Assembly: GCF_900156415.1 (NCBI RefSeq)
Contig: NZ_FTNM01000002.1
Coordinates: 992,001-1,056,000, forward strand
Source: Pontibacter lucknowensis
GTDB lineage: Bacteria; Bacteroidota; Bacteroidia; Cytophagales; Hymenobacteraceae
DNA: 64,000 nt
Reading direction: 5' to 3'
Position numbers and translations under genes: made by a program. Below the pieces are notes generated by a model, which was given only the letters and a program-made list of their open reading frames with translations, was not told the DNA's origin and searched no databases. Positions 41,129 to 49,496 of this stretch are shown here, piece by piece. Every line of letters begins with the position of its first letter. Within the stretch, counting starts at the first letter, position 1.

Positions 41129-42553
41129 ATGAACAAGGCCTTTTTGCCACTGGTAACCCTGATCTGTATCAGCATAGCCGCCATCCTCACTGTCCTGCAG
41201 CAGTATGAAGTCATCGCCCTGCCAGCGGAAGCACTCACCGTTATTCGCTGGGGCGGCACCGCCGTGTTGCTGCTCTACGGTTTGCAAAAGCGTAACCTCA
41301 CTACCTGGATCCTGATCAGCATGGTGGTCGGTGCCCAGATCGGCTATGATTTTCCGCAGGTAGCCCAGCACCTGAACGTGCTGAGTAAGGTCTTCCTGAA
41401 GCTGATCAAAACGATCATTGCGCCGCTTATCTTCGCCACCCTGGTGGTAGGTATAGCCGGGCACGCCAACCTGAAGCAGATCGGCAGTATGGGCTGGAAA
41501 GCGATCCTGTACTTCGAAATCGTGACTACCCTGGCCTTGTTCATCGGTCTGGCTGCCATCAACATCAGCAAAGCCGGCGAAGGCATCAACATGGCAGGTA
41601 TAGCCGAGACTGAGGAGATTCAGGCACCAGCCAAGCAAACCTGGTCCGACATCATCCTGCACGTTTTCCCGGAGAACATTGCCAAGTCGGTTGCGGAGGG
41701 ACAGGTACTGCAGATCGTGGTGTTCAGTGTGATCTTCGCCATCGGACTGGCCATGGTTACGGAGAAGAAGCGCAAGCCCATGCTCGACTTCTGCGAAAGC
41801 CTCTCTGAGACCATGTTCAAGTTCACCAACATCATCATGTACTTCGCCCCGATTGGTGTGGGTGCTGCTATTGCCTACACAGTGGGCCACATGGGCTTCG
41901 GTATCCTGGTGAACCTGTTCCAGCTGCTGGCTACACTGTATGTGGCGCTGCTGGCTTTTGTGCTGCTGGTGCTTTTACCGGTTGCCCTTATCGCCCGGAT
42001 CCCGATCGTGCGTTTCCTCAAAGCAATCTCGGGTCCGGTTTCCATTGCCTTTGCGACCACCAGTTCGGAGGCAGCGCTGCCTAGGGCCATGGAGGAAATG
42101 GAGAAACTGGGAGTTCCGCGCCGCATTGTGGCTTTTGTGATGCCGACCGGCTACAGCTTTAACCTCGACGGCACGACGCTATACCTGGCACTGGCCGCCG
42201 TGTTTGTGGCACAGGCCGCAGGTATAGACCTGAGCTGGGAACAGCAGTTGCTGATGGTGTTCACGCTGATGCTCACCAGCAAAGGCGTGGCGGGCGTGCC
42301 GCGTGCCTCACTCGTGATTTTACTCGGTACGGTCGCGTCCTTCAACTTGCCGGTCTGGCCGCTGTTCGCCATTCTGGGTATAGACGAGCTCATGGACATG
42401 GCCCGTACTTCCATCAACGTGACCGGCAACTGTCTGGCAACGGCCGTGGTGGCCCGCTGGGAAGGTGAGTTTGATTTGCAGCCGGAAACAGGTCTGGTGG
42501 AGACAACCAATCCGGAGCTTTTAGAAAAGAAGCAGGAAGAAGTACCTGCATAG
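41129..42553 (+). CDS. Dicarboxylate/amino acid:cation symporter (DAACS family)
   Basis: 474 residues with the glutamate-transporter fold. Markers: FLKLIKTIIAPLIFATLVVGI in the N-domain, AFATTSSEAALPRAMEEME (the serine-rich hairpin loop HP1), GYSFNLDGTTLYLALAAVFVAQ (helix 7, NMDGT equivalent) and helix 8 with DELMDMARTSINVTGNCLA, whose Asp and Arg contact the substrate. It imports C4-dicarboxylates or acidic amino acids with H+ or Na+. The extra N-terminal 60 residues give two additional helices. It starts 28 bases after the DedA gene. Confidence 0.95.
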   Translation: MNKAFLPLVTLICISIAAILTVLQQYEVIALPAEALTVIRWGGTAVLLLYGLQKRNLTTWILISMVVGAQIGYDFPQVAQHLNVLSKVFLKLIKTIIAPLIFATLVVGIAGHANLKQIGSMGWKAILYFEIVTTLALFIGLAAINISKAGEGINMAGIAETEEIQAPAKQTWSDIILHVFPENIAKSVAEGQVLQIVVFSVIFAIGLAMVTEKKRKPMLDFCESLSETMFKFTNIIMYFAPIGVGAAIAYTVGHMGFGILVNLFQLLATLYVALLAFVLLVLLPVALIARIPIVRFLKAISGPVSIAFATTSSEAALPRAMEEMEKLGVPRRIVAFVMPTGYSFNLDGTTLYLALAAVFVAQAAGIDLSWEQQLLMVFTLMLTSKGVAGVPRASLVILLGTVASFNLPVWPLFAILGIDELMDMARTSINVTGNCLATAVVARWEGEFDLQPETGLVETTNPELLEKKQEEVPA

Positions 42554-42607
42554 CGTCTTCATTCACAAACGCAACACCCTTAAATTTTAAAATTCACGTT
42601 TTTTCAG

Positions 42608-43744
42608 ATGACAAAGACGCAAAAAAAGAGGCCGCACCTGGCGCCGCTTCAGCCTTATAAATTCAGGAAACGCTATAACCAGTTTGACCTTATCTTCCAG
42701 AAAGAGAAGAAGTTCCTTTACTTTATCGCCTTCTCGCTCTTCATGGCAGGTATGGTATACCCCTACCCGCACATTGCCATGTGGGTGGGCTTCGCCTTCG
42801 CCGGCTATTCAGCCATCGCCAACGACAGTATCCAGACCATCGGTACCTTTATCGTGTCCAACGAAGACAAAAAGTGGTACTGGCAGTGGCTGTTCATGGG
42901 ACTTATCTTTCTGGGTACGGTGACTTACAGCTGGTATGCGTTCGACGGCGATGTGACCTACCAACGCCTGGCCACGCCGGGACTTGAAAAGGCGCCCGAA
43001 AGTTTCGTATACCTGCAGCTGGCCTCTCCCATTGTACTGCTGCTCCTGACGCGGTTCCGTATACCTGTCTCCACCACTTTCATGCTGCTCAGCGTGTTCA
43101 CCGCAACCAGCGCCACGGTGCTCGGGATGATCAACAAAAGTCTGGCGGGCTATGTGCTGGCCTTTCTATCGGCCCTTGTCATCTACCTGCTGCTTTCCAA
43201 AGTGATCAAGCGCTTTATCAAAGGCGAGGCGCACGTGCTCTGGACGGTGGCGCAGTGGCTCATCAGCGGCTTTTTGTGGTACATCTGGCTGGTGCAGGAC
43301 CTGGCGAACATTGCCGTATACCTGCCGCGTCAGTTAGGCGGCTTCGAGTTCCTGGCTTTTGCGGGTTTCATCTTCCTGGGACTTGGTTTCCTGTTCTACA
43401 TGAAGGGTGACAAAATCCAGCACATTATCAACGAAAAATCTGAAGTGCGGGATGTGCGGAGTGCTACGATCATTGACCTGGTGTATGCCCTGATCCTCTA
43501 TTATTTCAAGGAACTGAACAACATGCCGATGAGTACCACCTGGGTATTCGTGGGCTTGCTGGCGGGACGCGAACTGGGGATGCGTATCCGGGCGCAGGAC
43601 TCTTCTGCGGCCTTTGGCAAAACCTTCCGACTGATCGGGAAAGATGTGTTGTCGGTGACCATCGGTTTGATCATTTCAGTTATTCTGGCTGTGGCCATCA
43701 ATCCGGTGATGCAGCAGGAACTGCTGGACTTCTTCTTTAAATAA
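42608..43744 (+). CDS. Membrane protein resembling inorganic phosphate transporters (PiT-like)
   Basis: 378 residues with about ten membrane helices. Two internal motifs recall the duplicated PiT family: GYSAIANDSIQTIGTFI resembles the GANDVANAFGT block, and IPVSTTFMLLSVFTATSATV and MPMSTTWVFVGLLAGRELGM resemble the two PVSTTH blocks. The central hydrophilic loop of true PiT proteins is short here and residues 1-30 are basic. I infer a distant PiT relative, perhaps carrying a different anion; I know of no characterised member. It lies 54 bases after the dicarboxylate symporter. Confidence 0.65.
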   Translation: MTKTQKKRPHLAPLQPYKFRKRYNQFDLIFQKEKKFLYFIAFSLFMAGMVYPYPHIAMWVGFAFAGYSAIANDSIQTIGTFIVSNEDKKWYWQWLFMGLIFLGTVTYSWYAFDGDVTYQRLATPGLEKAPESFVYLQLASPIVLLLLTRFRIPVSTTFMLLSVFTATSATVLGMINKSLAGYVLAFLSALVIYLLLSKVIKRFIKGEAHVLWTVAQWLISGFLWYIWLVQDLANIAVYLPRQLGGFEFLAFAGFIFLGLGFLFYMKGDKIQHIINEKSEVRDVRSATIIDLVYALILYYFKELNNMPMSTTWVFVGLLAGRELGMRIRAQDSSAAFGKTFRLIGKDVLSVTIGLIISVILAVAINPVMQQELLDFFFK

Positions 43745-43777
43745 GCCGCCATTCAGTGCCCTACGGGCCATGTTCTT

Positions 43778-44245
43778 ATGTTAGAAATACTTATTTATAC
43801 CTTCCTGCTCAGCATCTCCCCATTCGGGGAGGCGCGGGCGGGTATACCTTACGCCGTGCTCAACGACATGCCTCTATTCTGGGCTTTTGTAGTCGGTCTT
43901 GTTGCTAATCTGCTTATTTTCCCCATGCTCGCCTGGCTCATCGAGACCTTCAACAGAAGACTCTGGCCGCATCGCACTTATAAAAAAGGGGTGATCAAGC
44001 TGGGGAGACGCGCCAAAAAAGGCGTAGGTGCCGACATACAGAAGTATGGTTTCTGGGGACTGATGGTCTTTGTGATGATCCCGTTGCCTGGCACAGGCGC
44101 CTACATGGGCACACTGGCGGCTTACTTTCTGAAGATCGAGCGCAACAAAGCTCTGTTGTCTGTGAGTATCGGAGTGTTTATTTCCTGCCTGATCATGGCC
44201 GCCGGATCCTACCTGGGTAGTATGGGACTGAAGTCTTTTCCATAA
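43778..44245 (+). CDS. COG2426 small multidrug-export-type membrane protein
   Basis: 155 residues with four helices. N-terminal motif ISPFGEARAGIPYAV, then NLLIFPMLAW, and the re-entrant-like VFVMIPLPGTGAYMGTLAAY with the Pro-Gly-Thr-Gly core that defines this family. Despite the name, no substrate is established. Gaps: 33 bases after the PiT-like gene, 58 before the antiporter gene. Probably read in the same operon. Confidence 0.88.
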   Translation: MLEILIYTFLLSISPFGEARAGIPYAVLNDMPLFWAFVVGLVANLLIFPMLAWLIETFNRRLWPHRTYKKGVIKLGRRAKKGVGADIQKYGFWGLMVFVMIPLPGTGAYMGTLAAYFLKIERNKALLSVSIGVFISCLIMAAGSYLGSMGLKSFP

Positions 44246-44303
44246 ATTGCTTTACCTTCGTATCCTCATACCATCACACGAAGGCAAGAACTTTTAAAAT
44301 CAA

Positions 44304-45263
44304 ATGCTGAACATACTTCTTTTGCTGGCAGGCTTTGTCGCCCTGATCTTTGGAGCCGACAAGCTTGTAGACGCCGCTTCCAGTCTGGCAAAAAAACTGG
44401 GTATACCTAACATTGTGATCGGCCTCACCATTGTGGCCTTCGGTACATCGGCGCCGGAGCTGGTAGTGAACGTGTTTGCATCCATCAACAACAACACCGA
44501 AATGGTGCTCGGCAACGTGCTGGGAAGTAACATTTTCAACGTGCTGGCCATCCTGGGCGTTTCTTCGGTCATCTACCCGCTTACGGTAAAGCGCAACACC
44601 ACCTGGCTCGAAATACCACTGAGTTTACTGGCTGCGGTCGCGGTTCTTTTTGTGGCCAACGACGTGTTCCTCGACAGTGCCGAGGCTAATCTGATCTCCC
44701 GTTCCGACGGACTCCTGCTGTTGCTTTTCTTCTGTATTTTCCTGGTCTACAACCTGATGATCGCGAAAGGCGGAAACGAGGATGATGAAGAAAGTGAAAC
44801 CAAGGACTATACTTATCTGAAGGCGATCTTCTTTATTGCGCTCGGATTGGGCGGACTGATACTGGGCGGCAGACTGATCGTGACCAGTGCGGTAGGTATA
44901 GCGCAGGCCTTCGGTTTGTCGGAGCGCATTATCGGCCTTACCATCGTATCGGTAGGTACTTCCCTGCCGGAACTTGCCACATCGGTGGTAGCGGTGCGCA
45001 AGAAAAACGTAGACATCGCCATCGGCAACGTGGTGGGCTCCAATATCTTTAACATTTTCCTGATCCTGGGGGTGTCAACCGTCATCACGCCACTGCAGGT
45101 AAGCGCCGCTTCCTTCACCGACATCATCTTCAACATCGGTGCCGGTCTGCTGCTGTTCATCTTTATCTTCACGGGCAGAGGCCGACAACTTGCCCGCTGG
45201 GAGGGAGTTGTGTTCCTGCTGTTATACCTGGGGTACCTGGGCTTGCTGATTAGTCAGGAGTAA
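44304..45263 (+). CDS. Calcium/sodium antiporter (CaCA family, YrbG-like)
   Basis: 319 residues with ten membrane helices in two inverted halves. Each half carries the alpha-repeat: GLTIVAFGTSAPELVVNVFA with GNVLGSNIFNVLAILG in the first, and GLTIVSVGTSLPELATSVVA with GNVVGSNIFNIFLILG in the second. The Glu in each PEL is the ion ligand. It exchanges Ca2+ for Na+ or H+. Last gene of the membrane-protein run. Its final 33 bases recur as a direct repeat at 46593. Confidence 0.95.
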   Translation: MLNILLLLAGFVALIFGADKLVDAASSLAKKLGIPNIVIGLTIVAFGTSAPELVVNVFASINNNTEMVLGNVLGSNIFNVLAILGVSSVIYPLTVKRNTTWLEIPLSLLAAVAVLFVANDVFLDSAEANLISRSDGLLLLLFFCIFLVYNLMIAKGGNEDDEESETKDYTYLKAIFFIALGLGGLILGGRLIVTSAVGIAQAFGLSERIIGLTIVSVGTSLPELATSVVAVRKKNVDIAIGNVVGSNIFNIFLILGVSTVITPLQVSAASFTDIIFNIGAGLLLFIFIFTGRGRQLARWEGVVFLLLYLGYLGLLISQE

Positions 45264-45264
45264 G
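45231..45264 (+). repeat. Direct repeat, copy A (end of antiporter gene)
   Basis: Starts GGGTACCTGGGCTTGCTGAT and includes the stop codon. It matches copy B at 46593-46626 with two mismatches. Confidence 0.9.
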
Positions 45265-45305
45265 TAAACAGCAAATTACTCTATTCCTGATAATTTGCTG
45301 CTTCC

Positions 45306-45313
45306 TATATTTG
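45306..45313 (+). promoter_or_regulatory. -7 promoter box TATATTTG
   Basis: A perfect TAnnTTTG in the spacer before the small gene at 45417. Distance to the ATG is about 105 bases, so a long leader or an additional closer promoter would be needed. Confidence 0.35.
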
Positions 45314-45416
45314 CCAGTTAGGAGACGTTGATTATTTACAATTAAAGTTATTAACATAGCATTATTGTTGCCCTTACCTGCGTAAAGTAGATCAACCTAT
45401 ATAATGTCTTGAAGAC

Positions 45417-45671
45417 ATGGATGAACTAGTTGAGTTTTTAAGCAAGCTTGATACATGCGAGTGCGATTTGGTAGTACTTACTTTCATCAGTGATGATCGT
45501 TTGTATTGCCGTTTCTTTCAGGGCGGTGTATATAAAGATCGTATGTTCGTCAATGATCCGGACATCATAGTTAAACTGCGTGCTGTATGTGGGGAAGGAG
45601 AAGAGATAGATACCGTTGGGATAAGCAAGCTACGGAAAGTGTTGTCAACTCAGGGCAGTGAACCTGCATAA
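45417..45671 (+). CDS. Small acidic protein of unknown function
   Basis: 84 residues with no signal peptide or membrane helix. A Cys pair in KLDTCECDLVVLTF, a basic-aromatic core (DDRLYCRFFQGG) and a helix with GISKLRKVLSTQ at the end. I do not recognise a family. The codon pattern is lower in GC than in the flanking operon, and the gene lies in the 1.3-kb segment between the two direct-repeat copies, so it may be part of an insertion. Confidence 0.5.
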   Translation: MDELVEFLSKLDTCECDLVVLTFISDDRLYCRFFQGGVYKDRMFVNDPDIIVKLRAVCGEGEEIDTVGISKLRKVLSTQGSEPA

Positions 45672-46030
45672 ATGTGATGGGCATTATAATCAGCACCTCT
45701 CTCAACCACTGCCAGCTTAAACTGCTAAAGACACTCCCATATAGGTAAAACCTTATATTTTTGCATTATTGAATTTTTCTAATGCAATAGCAAAACAATT
45801 CCCTCACACTGGTTTGCATTTGAAAGCCACATAGCTTATGTTTAAGCGCGTAATTTGCAATCAGGTCCTTAGTTTATGCTTGTAAGATAAAATATCATAT
45901 ATCATCTTACTTAAAGCAATTTTTGGACTATATGCAGGTTGCATTATAAATGTGAAGACCAGTTATCACATAAAAAAACGGGGTAAGGCCGAAAAACCAC
46001 AGGAGTAGGAAATCTATACCAAATTATTTC
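45672..46030. other. AT-rich spacer without a gene
   Basis: About 360 bases, clearly more AT-rich than the surroundings. One TATTTTTG (around 45755) fits the -7 consensus. No open frame with family features, no repeat and no terminator that I can support. Confidence 0.5.
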
Positions 46031-46378
46031 ATGAAACGAATCCCCTTATTGATGTTGCTGCTGCTTTTTGTAGTGACTTTGAGTAGCTGTGACAAATGTG
46101 ACGGAGAGAAGCCGAGAGCGAGAATCATCAACAATGGTTCCGATGTAGCGAGTGTCCAGATTAAAACATCCGGCGGCAGTACCGAGAACCTTAACAATGT
46201 ACCCAAAGGCGCAACATCAGATTTCAGAAGCTACAATGCAGGCTCGGTTACCTTCACCGTAACGGTAGATAAGGTGGAGTATGTGGAGAACGTACCGATG
46301 AGCGAGTGTTACGAATATGATATCGCCATTGATGCCAACAATAACATTACTACTGTCGCAAGAGACAGGAATGAATAA
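46031..46378 (+). CDS. Small lipoprotein of unknown function
   Basis: 115 residues. Lipoprotein signal MKRIPLLMLLLLFVVTLSSC with Cys20, followed by a second Cys in CDKCDGEKP. The mature part looks like a small beta-sandwich (RARIINNGSDVASVQIKTSG ... NAGSVTFTVTVDKVEYV) with one more Cys (SECYEY). No family recognised. It has a terminator behind it. It also lies between the direct-repeat copies. Confidence 0.65.
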   Translation: MKRIPLLMLLLLFVVTLSSCDKCDGEKPRARIINNGSDVASVQIKTSGGSTENLNNVPKGATSDFRSYNAGSVTFTVTVDKVEYVENVPMSECYEYDIAIDANNNITTVARDRNE

Positions 46379-46452
46379 GCAATAGCAAACACGGGGGCAA
46401 CCTAACGATACACAGAGGCCCTTCGTAGAACATGTAATTTCCCAGTGAAGAA

Positions 46453-46484
46453 AAGCTTGGCACCGTAGGGTGCCAGGCTTTTTT
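46453..46484 (+). terminator. Terminator after the small lipoprotein gene
   Basis: Stem AAGCTTGGCACC/GGTGCCAGGCTT with one mismatch, then a T-run. Confidence 0.8.
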
Positions 46485-46592
46485 GTTTCTGCCTAACCTA
46501 TGATGTGATACCTAAAGCAGTGAAAACCAACACTGGCACCGCTACCCGCTAAACCAGTACCTGGGAGGGTGAAATGAAAAAGGCCAAGGATG

Positions 46593-46626
46593 GGGTATTT
46601 GGGCTTGCTGATTAGTCAGGAGTAAG
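46593..46626 (+). repeat. Direct repeat, copy B (orphan antiporter tail)
   Basis: Starts GGGTATTTGGGCTTGCTGAT and encodes the last codons and stop of the antiporter gene, but without the rest of it. Two mismatches to copy A at 45231. Confidence 0.9.
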
Positions 46627-46648
46627 ATATAGCCTGAGTTGTGAAAAG

Positions 46649-46684
46649 AAAAGGCCCTCTTCCGATTATGGAGGAGGGCCTTTT
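46649..46684 (-). terminator. Terminator of lipoprotein gene, copy 1 (bidirectional)
   Basis: Long stem AAGGCCCTC/GAGGGCCTT with flanking A and T runs. Nearly identical to the terminator at 47741. Confidence 0.85.
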
Positions 46685-46706
46685 GTATACCTGCATTCAA
46701 GTGAAT

Positions 46707-47528
46707 TTATTTCACCAGGTAATCATACGTGATTCGTTCAACAACTCCTGATTTGTAGGTTCTGGTGGAAGCCGTAGGGTAGCCGTCCTGGTTATAGGTA
46801 TAGGTACTTGTAAAGCTGTTGTCCACGGCACCGGAATAAGTTGTTATAACCTCAAAAGCAGTGACGTTGTGCTCCGTGATCAGGCTTTCGATGGAGATCT
46901 CCGAGCTGATGGAATTCATGGAAACATGGTCAGGGTAGACAGGCGTTGGTCTGTTTCGGTCATCTGTTGTTGTGATGGCTTCCTGGTATATCTGGCCTGA
47001 AGCTGAAGTACGTCGCAGGCTCACCTGGTTGGCTTTTCCGTAAGACAGGGTCAGGATTTCCTGCAAATTCTCTTCCAGCACCTCTCCGGCGTAGGTTTTC
47101 TGCTCTGTCAGTCGGCCAAGCGTGTTAAATTTGTTGAGGTGTACGATAGGGGTTTTACCTTCAACGAGCACACGCACCATAGATGGGAGGTTATTGTTGC
47201 CTTCATATGACAAGCGCACGTCTCGGCCTGTCTGATCTCGTACCAGCGTCAGTCTGCCTCTATCGTCGTGCTCCATAATGGAACCAAGATTGGTCGACTC
47301 TGCCCCTCTTTTCGACATGGCGTCTATTCTGCTTAGCCTGTTATCCTTGTCATAGATATAGTCCCAGTTAATGGTCTTTGTGGTGCCATCGGCCAGACTT
47401 ATATCCGAAGTCTTTTTGTAGAGCAGGTATTTTTTTATTGGCTCAGGCTCCGGGCGTGGGCTGTCTTTTTCGGAGCAGGACACCAACAAAAACAACACGG
47501 CAAGGGTGTAGAGCAGTTTTGTTTTCAT
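46707..47528 (-). CDS. YD-repeat-like lipoprotein
   Basis: 273 residues from ATG 47528; the frame is open 17 codons further upstream, but the signal peptide starts here. Lipoprotein signal (LYTLAVLFLLVSC), a Pro/Glu linker, then repeating strands of the form YIYDKDNRLSRID, MEHDDRGRLTLVRDQTGRDV and TYTYNQDGYPTASTRTYKSG, i.e. YD/RHS-like repeats seen in many Bacteroidota surface lipoproteins. Predicted to be anchored in the outer membrane. A truncated relative lies directly upstream at 47793, so the pair arose by tandem duplication. Confidence 0.8.
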   Translation of the reverse strand: MKTKLLYTLAVLFLLVSCSEKDSPRPEPEPIKKYLLYKKTSDISLADGTTKTINWDYIYDKDNRLSRIDAMSKRGAESTNLGSIMEHDDRGRLTLVRDQTGRDVRLSYEGNNNLPSMVRVLVEGKTPIVHLNKFNTLGRLTEQKTYAGEVLEENLQEILTLSYGKANQVSLRRTSASGQIYQEAITTTDDRNRPTPVYPDHVSMNSISSEISIESLITEHNVTAFEVITTYSGAVDNSFTSTYTYNQDGYPTASTRTYKSGVVERITYDYLVK

Positions 47529-47740
47529 GGGATTAAAAATTTGGATTGAATAAAAAACATATCCTGACAAACATAACAAATTATACTATTAGTTCTAGTT
47601 ATCTATAAATCACATTCCCCTTATGCTCAGCCCAATTAGCGTCTAATTGCACTTGGCGGACTGTCTGTGACTTAACCGGATCAGCTGATCATCTACAGGA
47701 AAGTGCTATTGGTATAGGCTATGTTAACTTTCATCAAATA

Positions 47741-47775
47741 AAAAGGCCCTCTTCCGGTTTTGGAGGAGGGCCTTT
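47741..47775 (-). terminator. Terminator of truncated lipoprotein gene, copy 2
   Basis: Stem AAAGGCCCTC/GAGGGCCTTT. It differs from the copy at 46649 mainly in the loop, as expected for a duplicated unit. Confidence 0.85.
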
Positions 47776-47792
47776 ACTATATCTGATCGTGA

Positions 47793-48190
47793 TTATTTCA
47801 CTGAATAGGTATTGGTGATCTTTTCAATGGAACCTTCATGGAAAGTTTTAATACAGCTTATTGGGTAGCCGCCATCATTGTAGGTATACTCTGAAGCGTA
47901 ACTTACTCCCGCTTTATTTTTTACGCTGGCATCATTCCTATTCGTGTAAATTAATTCATTACTCAAAATATTATTCTTGGTGATTATGCTCTCCGAGTGT
48001 ATCTCGGCAGCAAAGAAACTAGAGGCAATCTGATGTGGCAATATAGGAAGTTCTCTCTTTTTAGCATCAGTGATTATAGTATAGTTTCTAATCTGATCTA
48101 AAGCTGAGGTACCAGTAACTTTTATTTGGTTCTCATTGATATAAGTAACCAGCATATTACTACTATTATTCTCCTCATATACTTGGTGTT
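47793..48190 (-). pseudogene. YD-repeat-like lipoprotein, 5'-truncated copy
   Basis: The C-terminal half of a relative of the 46707 protein: it ends EYTYNDGGYPISCIKTFHEG ... TNTYSVK, parallel to the TYTYNQDGYPTASTRTYKSG ... YDYLVK of the intact gene. Upstream of about 48185 the frame continues for 20 codons through unrelated sequence, and signal peptide, lipobox and N-terminal repeats are all missing. AT-rich compared with neighbours. It has its own terminator but no recognisable start, so it is a fragment. Confidence 0.75.
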
Positions 48191-48952
48191 CTTTCAAGCC
48201 AAATACTTGTAACATGGGCGCTTGCGACAGGAAGCAACTTAGGAGGAAATACGCCAAGGTATATCAAAACGGCATGCTTCGAAACCTTCCCCTTCCCCGC
48301 CGCAACCGAAGCCCAAAAAGAACACATCAGAGGTATAGCCGAGGCATTGGACGCACACCGCAAGCAGCGGCAGGCGCAGCACCCTTCGCTCACCATCACC
48401 GACATGTACAACGTGCTCGAGAAACTGCGGTCGGGTGAGGCGCTTTCGGCCAAAGAGCAGAAAACCCACGAGCAGGGGCTGGTGAGTATTTTGCTGCAAC
48501 TCCACACCGAGCTCGATGCCGCCGTGGCCGCCGCCTACGGCTGGCCCGCCAACCTGCCAGAAGAGGAAATACTTGAGCGCTTGGTGGCCCTCAACAAAGA
48601 ACGCGCCGCCGAAGAGGCACGCGGGCTGGTGCGCTGGCTTCGTCCGGAGTACCAGAATCCGCAGGGCACGCAGCAAACCGAGATCGGCCTCAGCACCAAA
48701 ACCAAAGTTGCCAAAGCCACCGCCAAAGAAACCCTGGCCTGGCCGAAAACGCTATCGGAACAGGCGCAGGCCGTGCAACGCGCCCTGCAGCTGCACGAGC
48801 GCCCGGCCACAGCCGAAGACCTGCTCTACCAGTTCAAGCCCGTCGCCAAGCCCCAGCAAGGCCAGCGCCTCCAGCAAATCGACAGCCTGCTGCAAACGCT
48901 GCATGGCCTGGGCTTATTACGAAAGACAGAGCTGGAGCAGTATGTGAAGTAA
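48176..48952 (+). pseudogene. C-terminal fragment of a class I (MmeI/type IIL-like) DNA methyltransferase-restriction protein
   Basis: About 258 codons in one frame without a proper start. The first part reads HILGVLSSQILVTWALATGS, then GGNTPRYIKTACFETFPFP, the standard end of the methyltransferase/target-recognition region of MmeI-like proteins. The rest (MYNVLEKLRSGEALSAKEQK, EEILERLVALNKERAAEEAR, RWLRPEYQNPQG) is their conserved C-terminal helical region. The SAM and DPPY motifs and the nuclease domain, about two-thirds of the protein, are missing. The break at about 48180 coincides with the break in the lipoprotein fragment on the other strand. A dead restriction-modification gene. Confidence 0.82.
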
Positions 48953-49008
48953 GCTCCCGTTGCCCTACCAAGGTGCAGCGGTGTTAGAAGCCGTTGCTTA
49001 TCGCATCG

Positions 49009-49275
49009 CTATTTTGAGAGTTCTTCGATGAGCCTGCGCTTCACGCCGCGCTCAATTTTGCGCTCCACGTTTATTGTATCAACCGCACCGATCTTGTTCG
49101 CCAGCGAGTCAATGCCGGTGTAACGTTCCAGCTCCCTGTTGGCTGTGTGGTGCAGCGAGTCGAGGGCCATGCTGGCGCCGGATTCCGCTATGTTGTATAG
49201 GGTGTCTTGCAGGTTATTTTCTGAGGAGCAGGCTGTAGCGCTTAAAGCGATCGCTACGTAGAGTAGTTTCTTCAT
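49009..49275 (-). CDS. Small lipoprotein of unknown function
   Basis: 88 residues: lipoprotein signal MKKLLYVAIALSATAC (Cys16), then a helical, charged mature part (LYNIAESGASMALDSLHHTA ... IERGVKRRLIEELSK). Such short helical lipoproteins are common in Bacteroidota envelopes. No family recognised. Convergent with the methyltransferase fragment, with a gap of 56 bases. Confidence 0.7.
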   Translation of the reverse strand: MKKLLYVAIALSATACSSENNLQDTLYNIAESGASMALDSLHHTANRELERYTGIDSLANKIGAVDTINVERKIERGVKRRLIEELSK

Positions 49276-49496
49276 GTTAATAAGGTGATTTCAAGTCCAA
49301 GGTACCACTAATACCGGCAGCTACCATACCACACCTGCATCGGTAGCCCATCGCAAACCCATAATTCACCCACACGACTGAAGCAGCAACCTATAAAGCG
49401 GGTATAGCTGGCCAGACGTTCTACCAGCAAAACCCCACCTGAACCCATTTGGAGTATAGCGACTTTTGCATACCTTGCATCCCTAATTCGCTTCAA

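Larger units (their letters stand above)
46379..46706. other. Spacer with terminators and a repeat copy
   Basis: About 330 bases that contain the terminator of the small lipoprotein gene (46453), a short GC-balanced stretch with no gene, direct-repeat copy B (46593) and the terminator of the minus-strand lipoprotein gene (46649). Confidence 0.6.
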
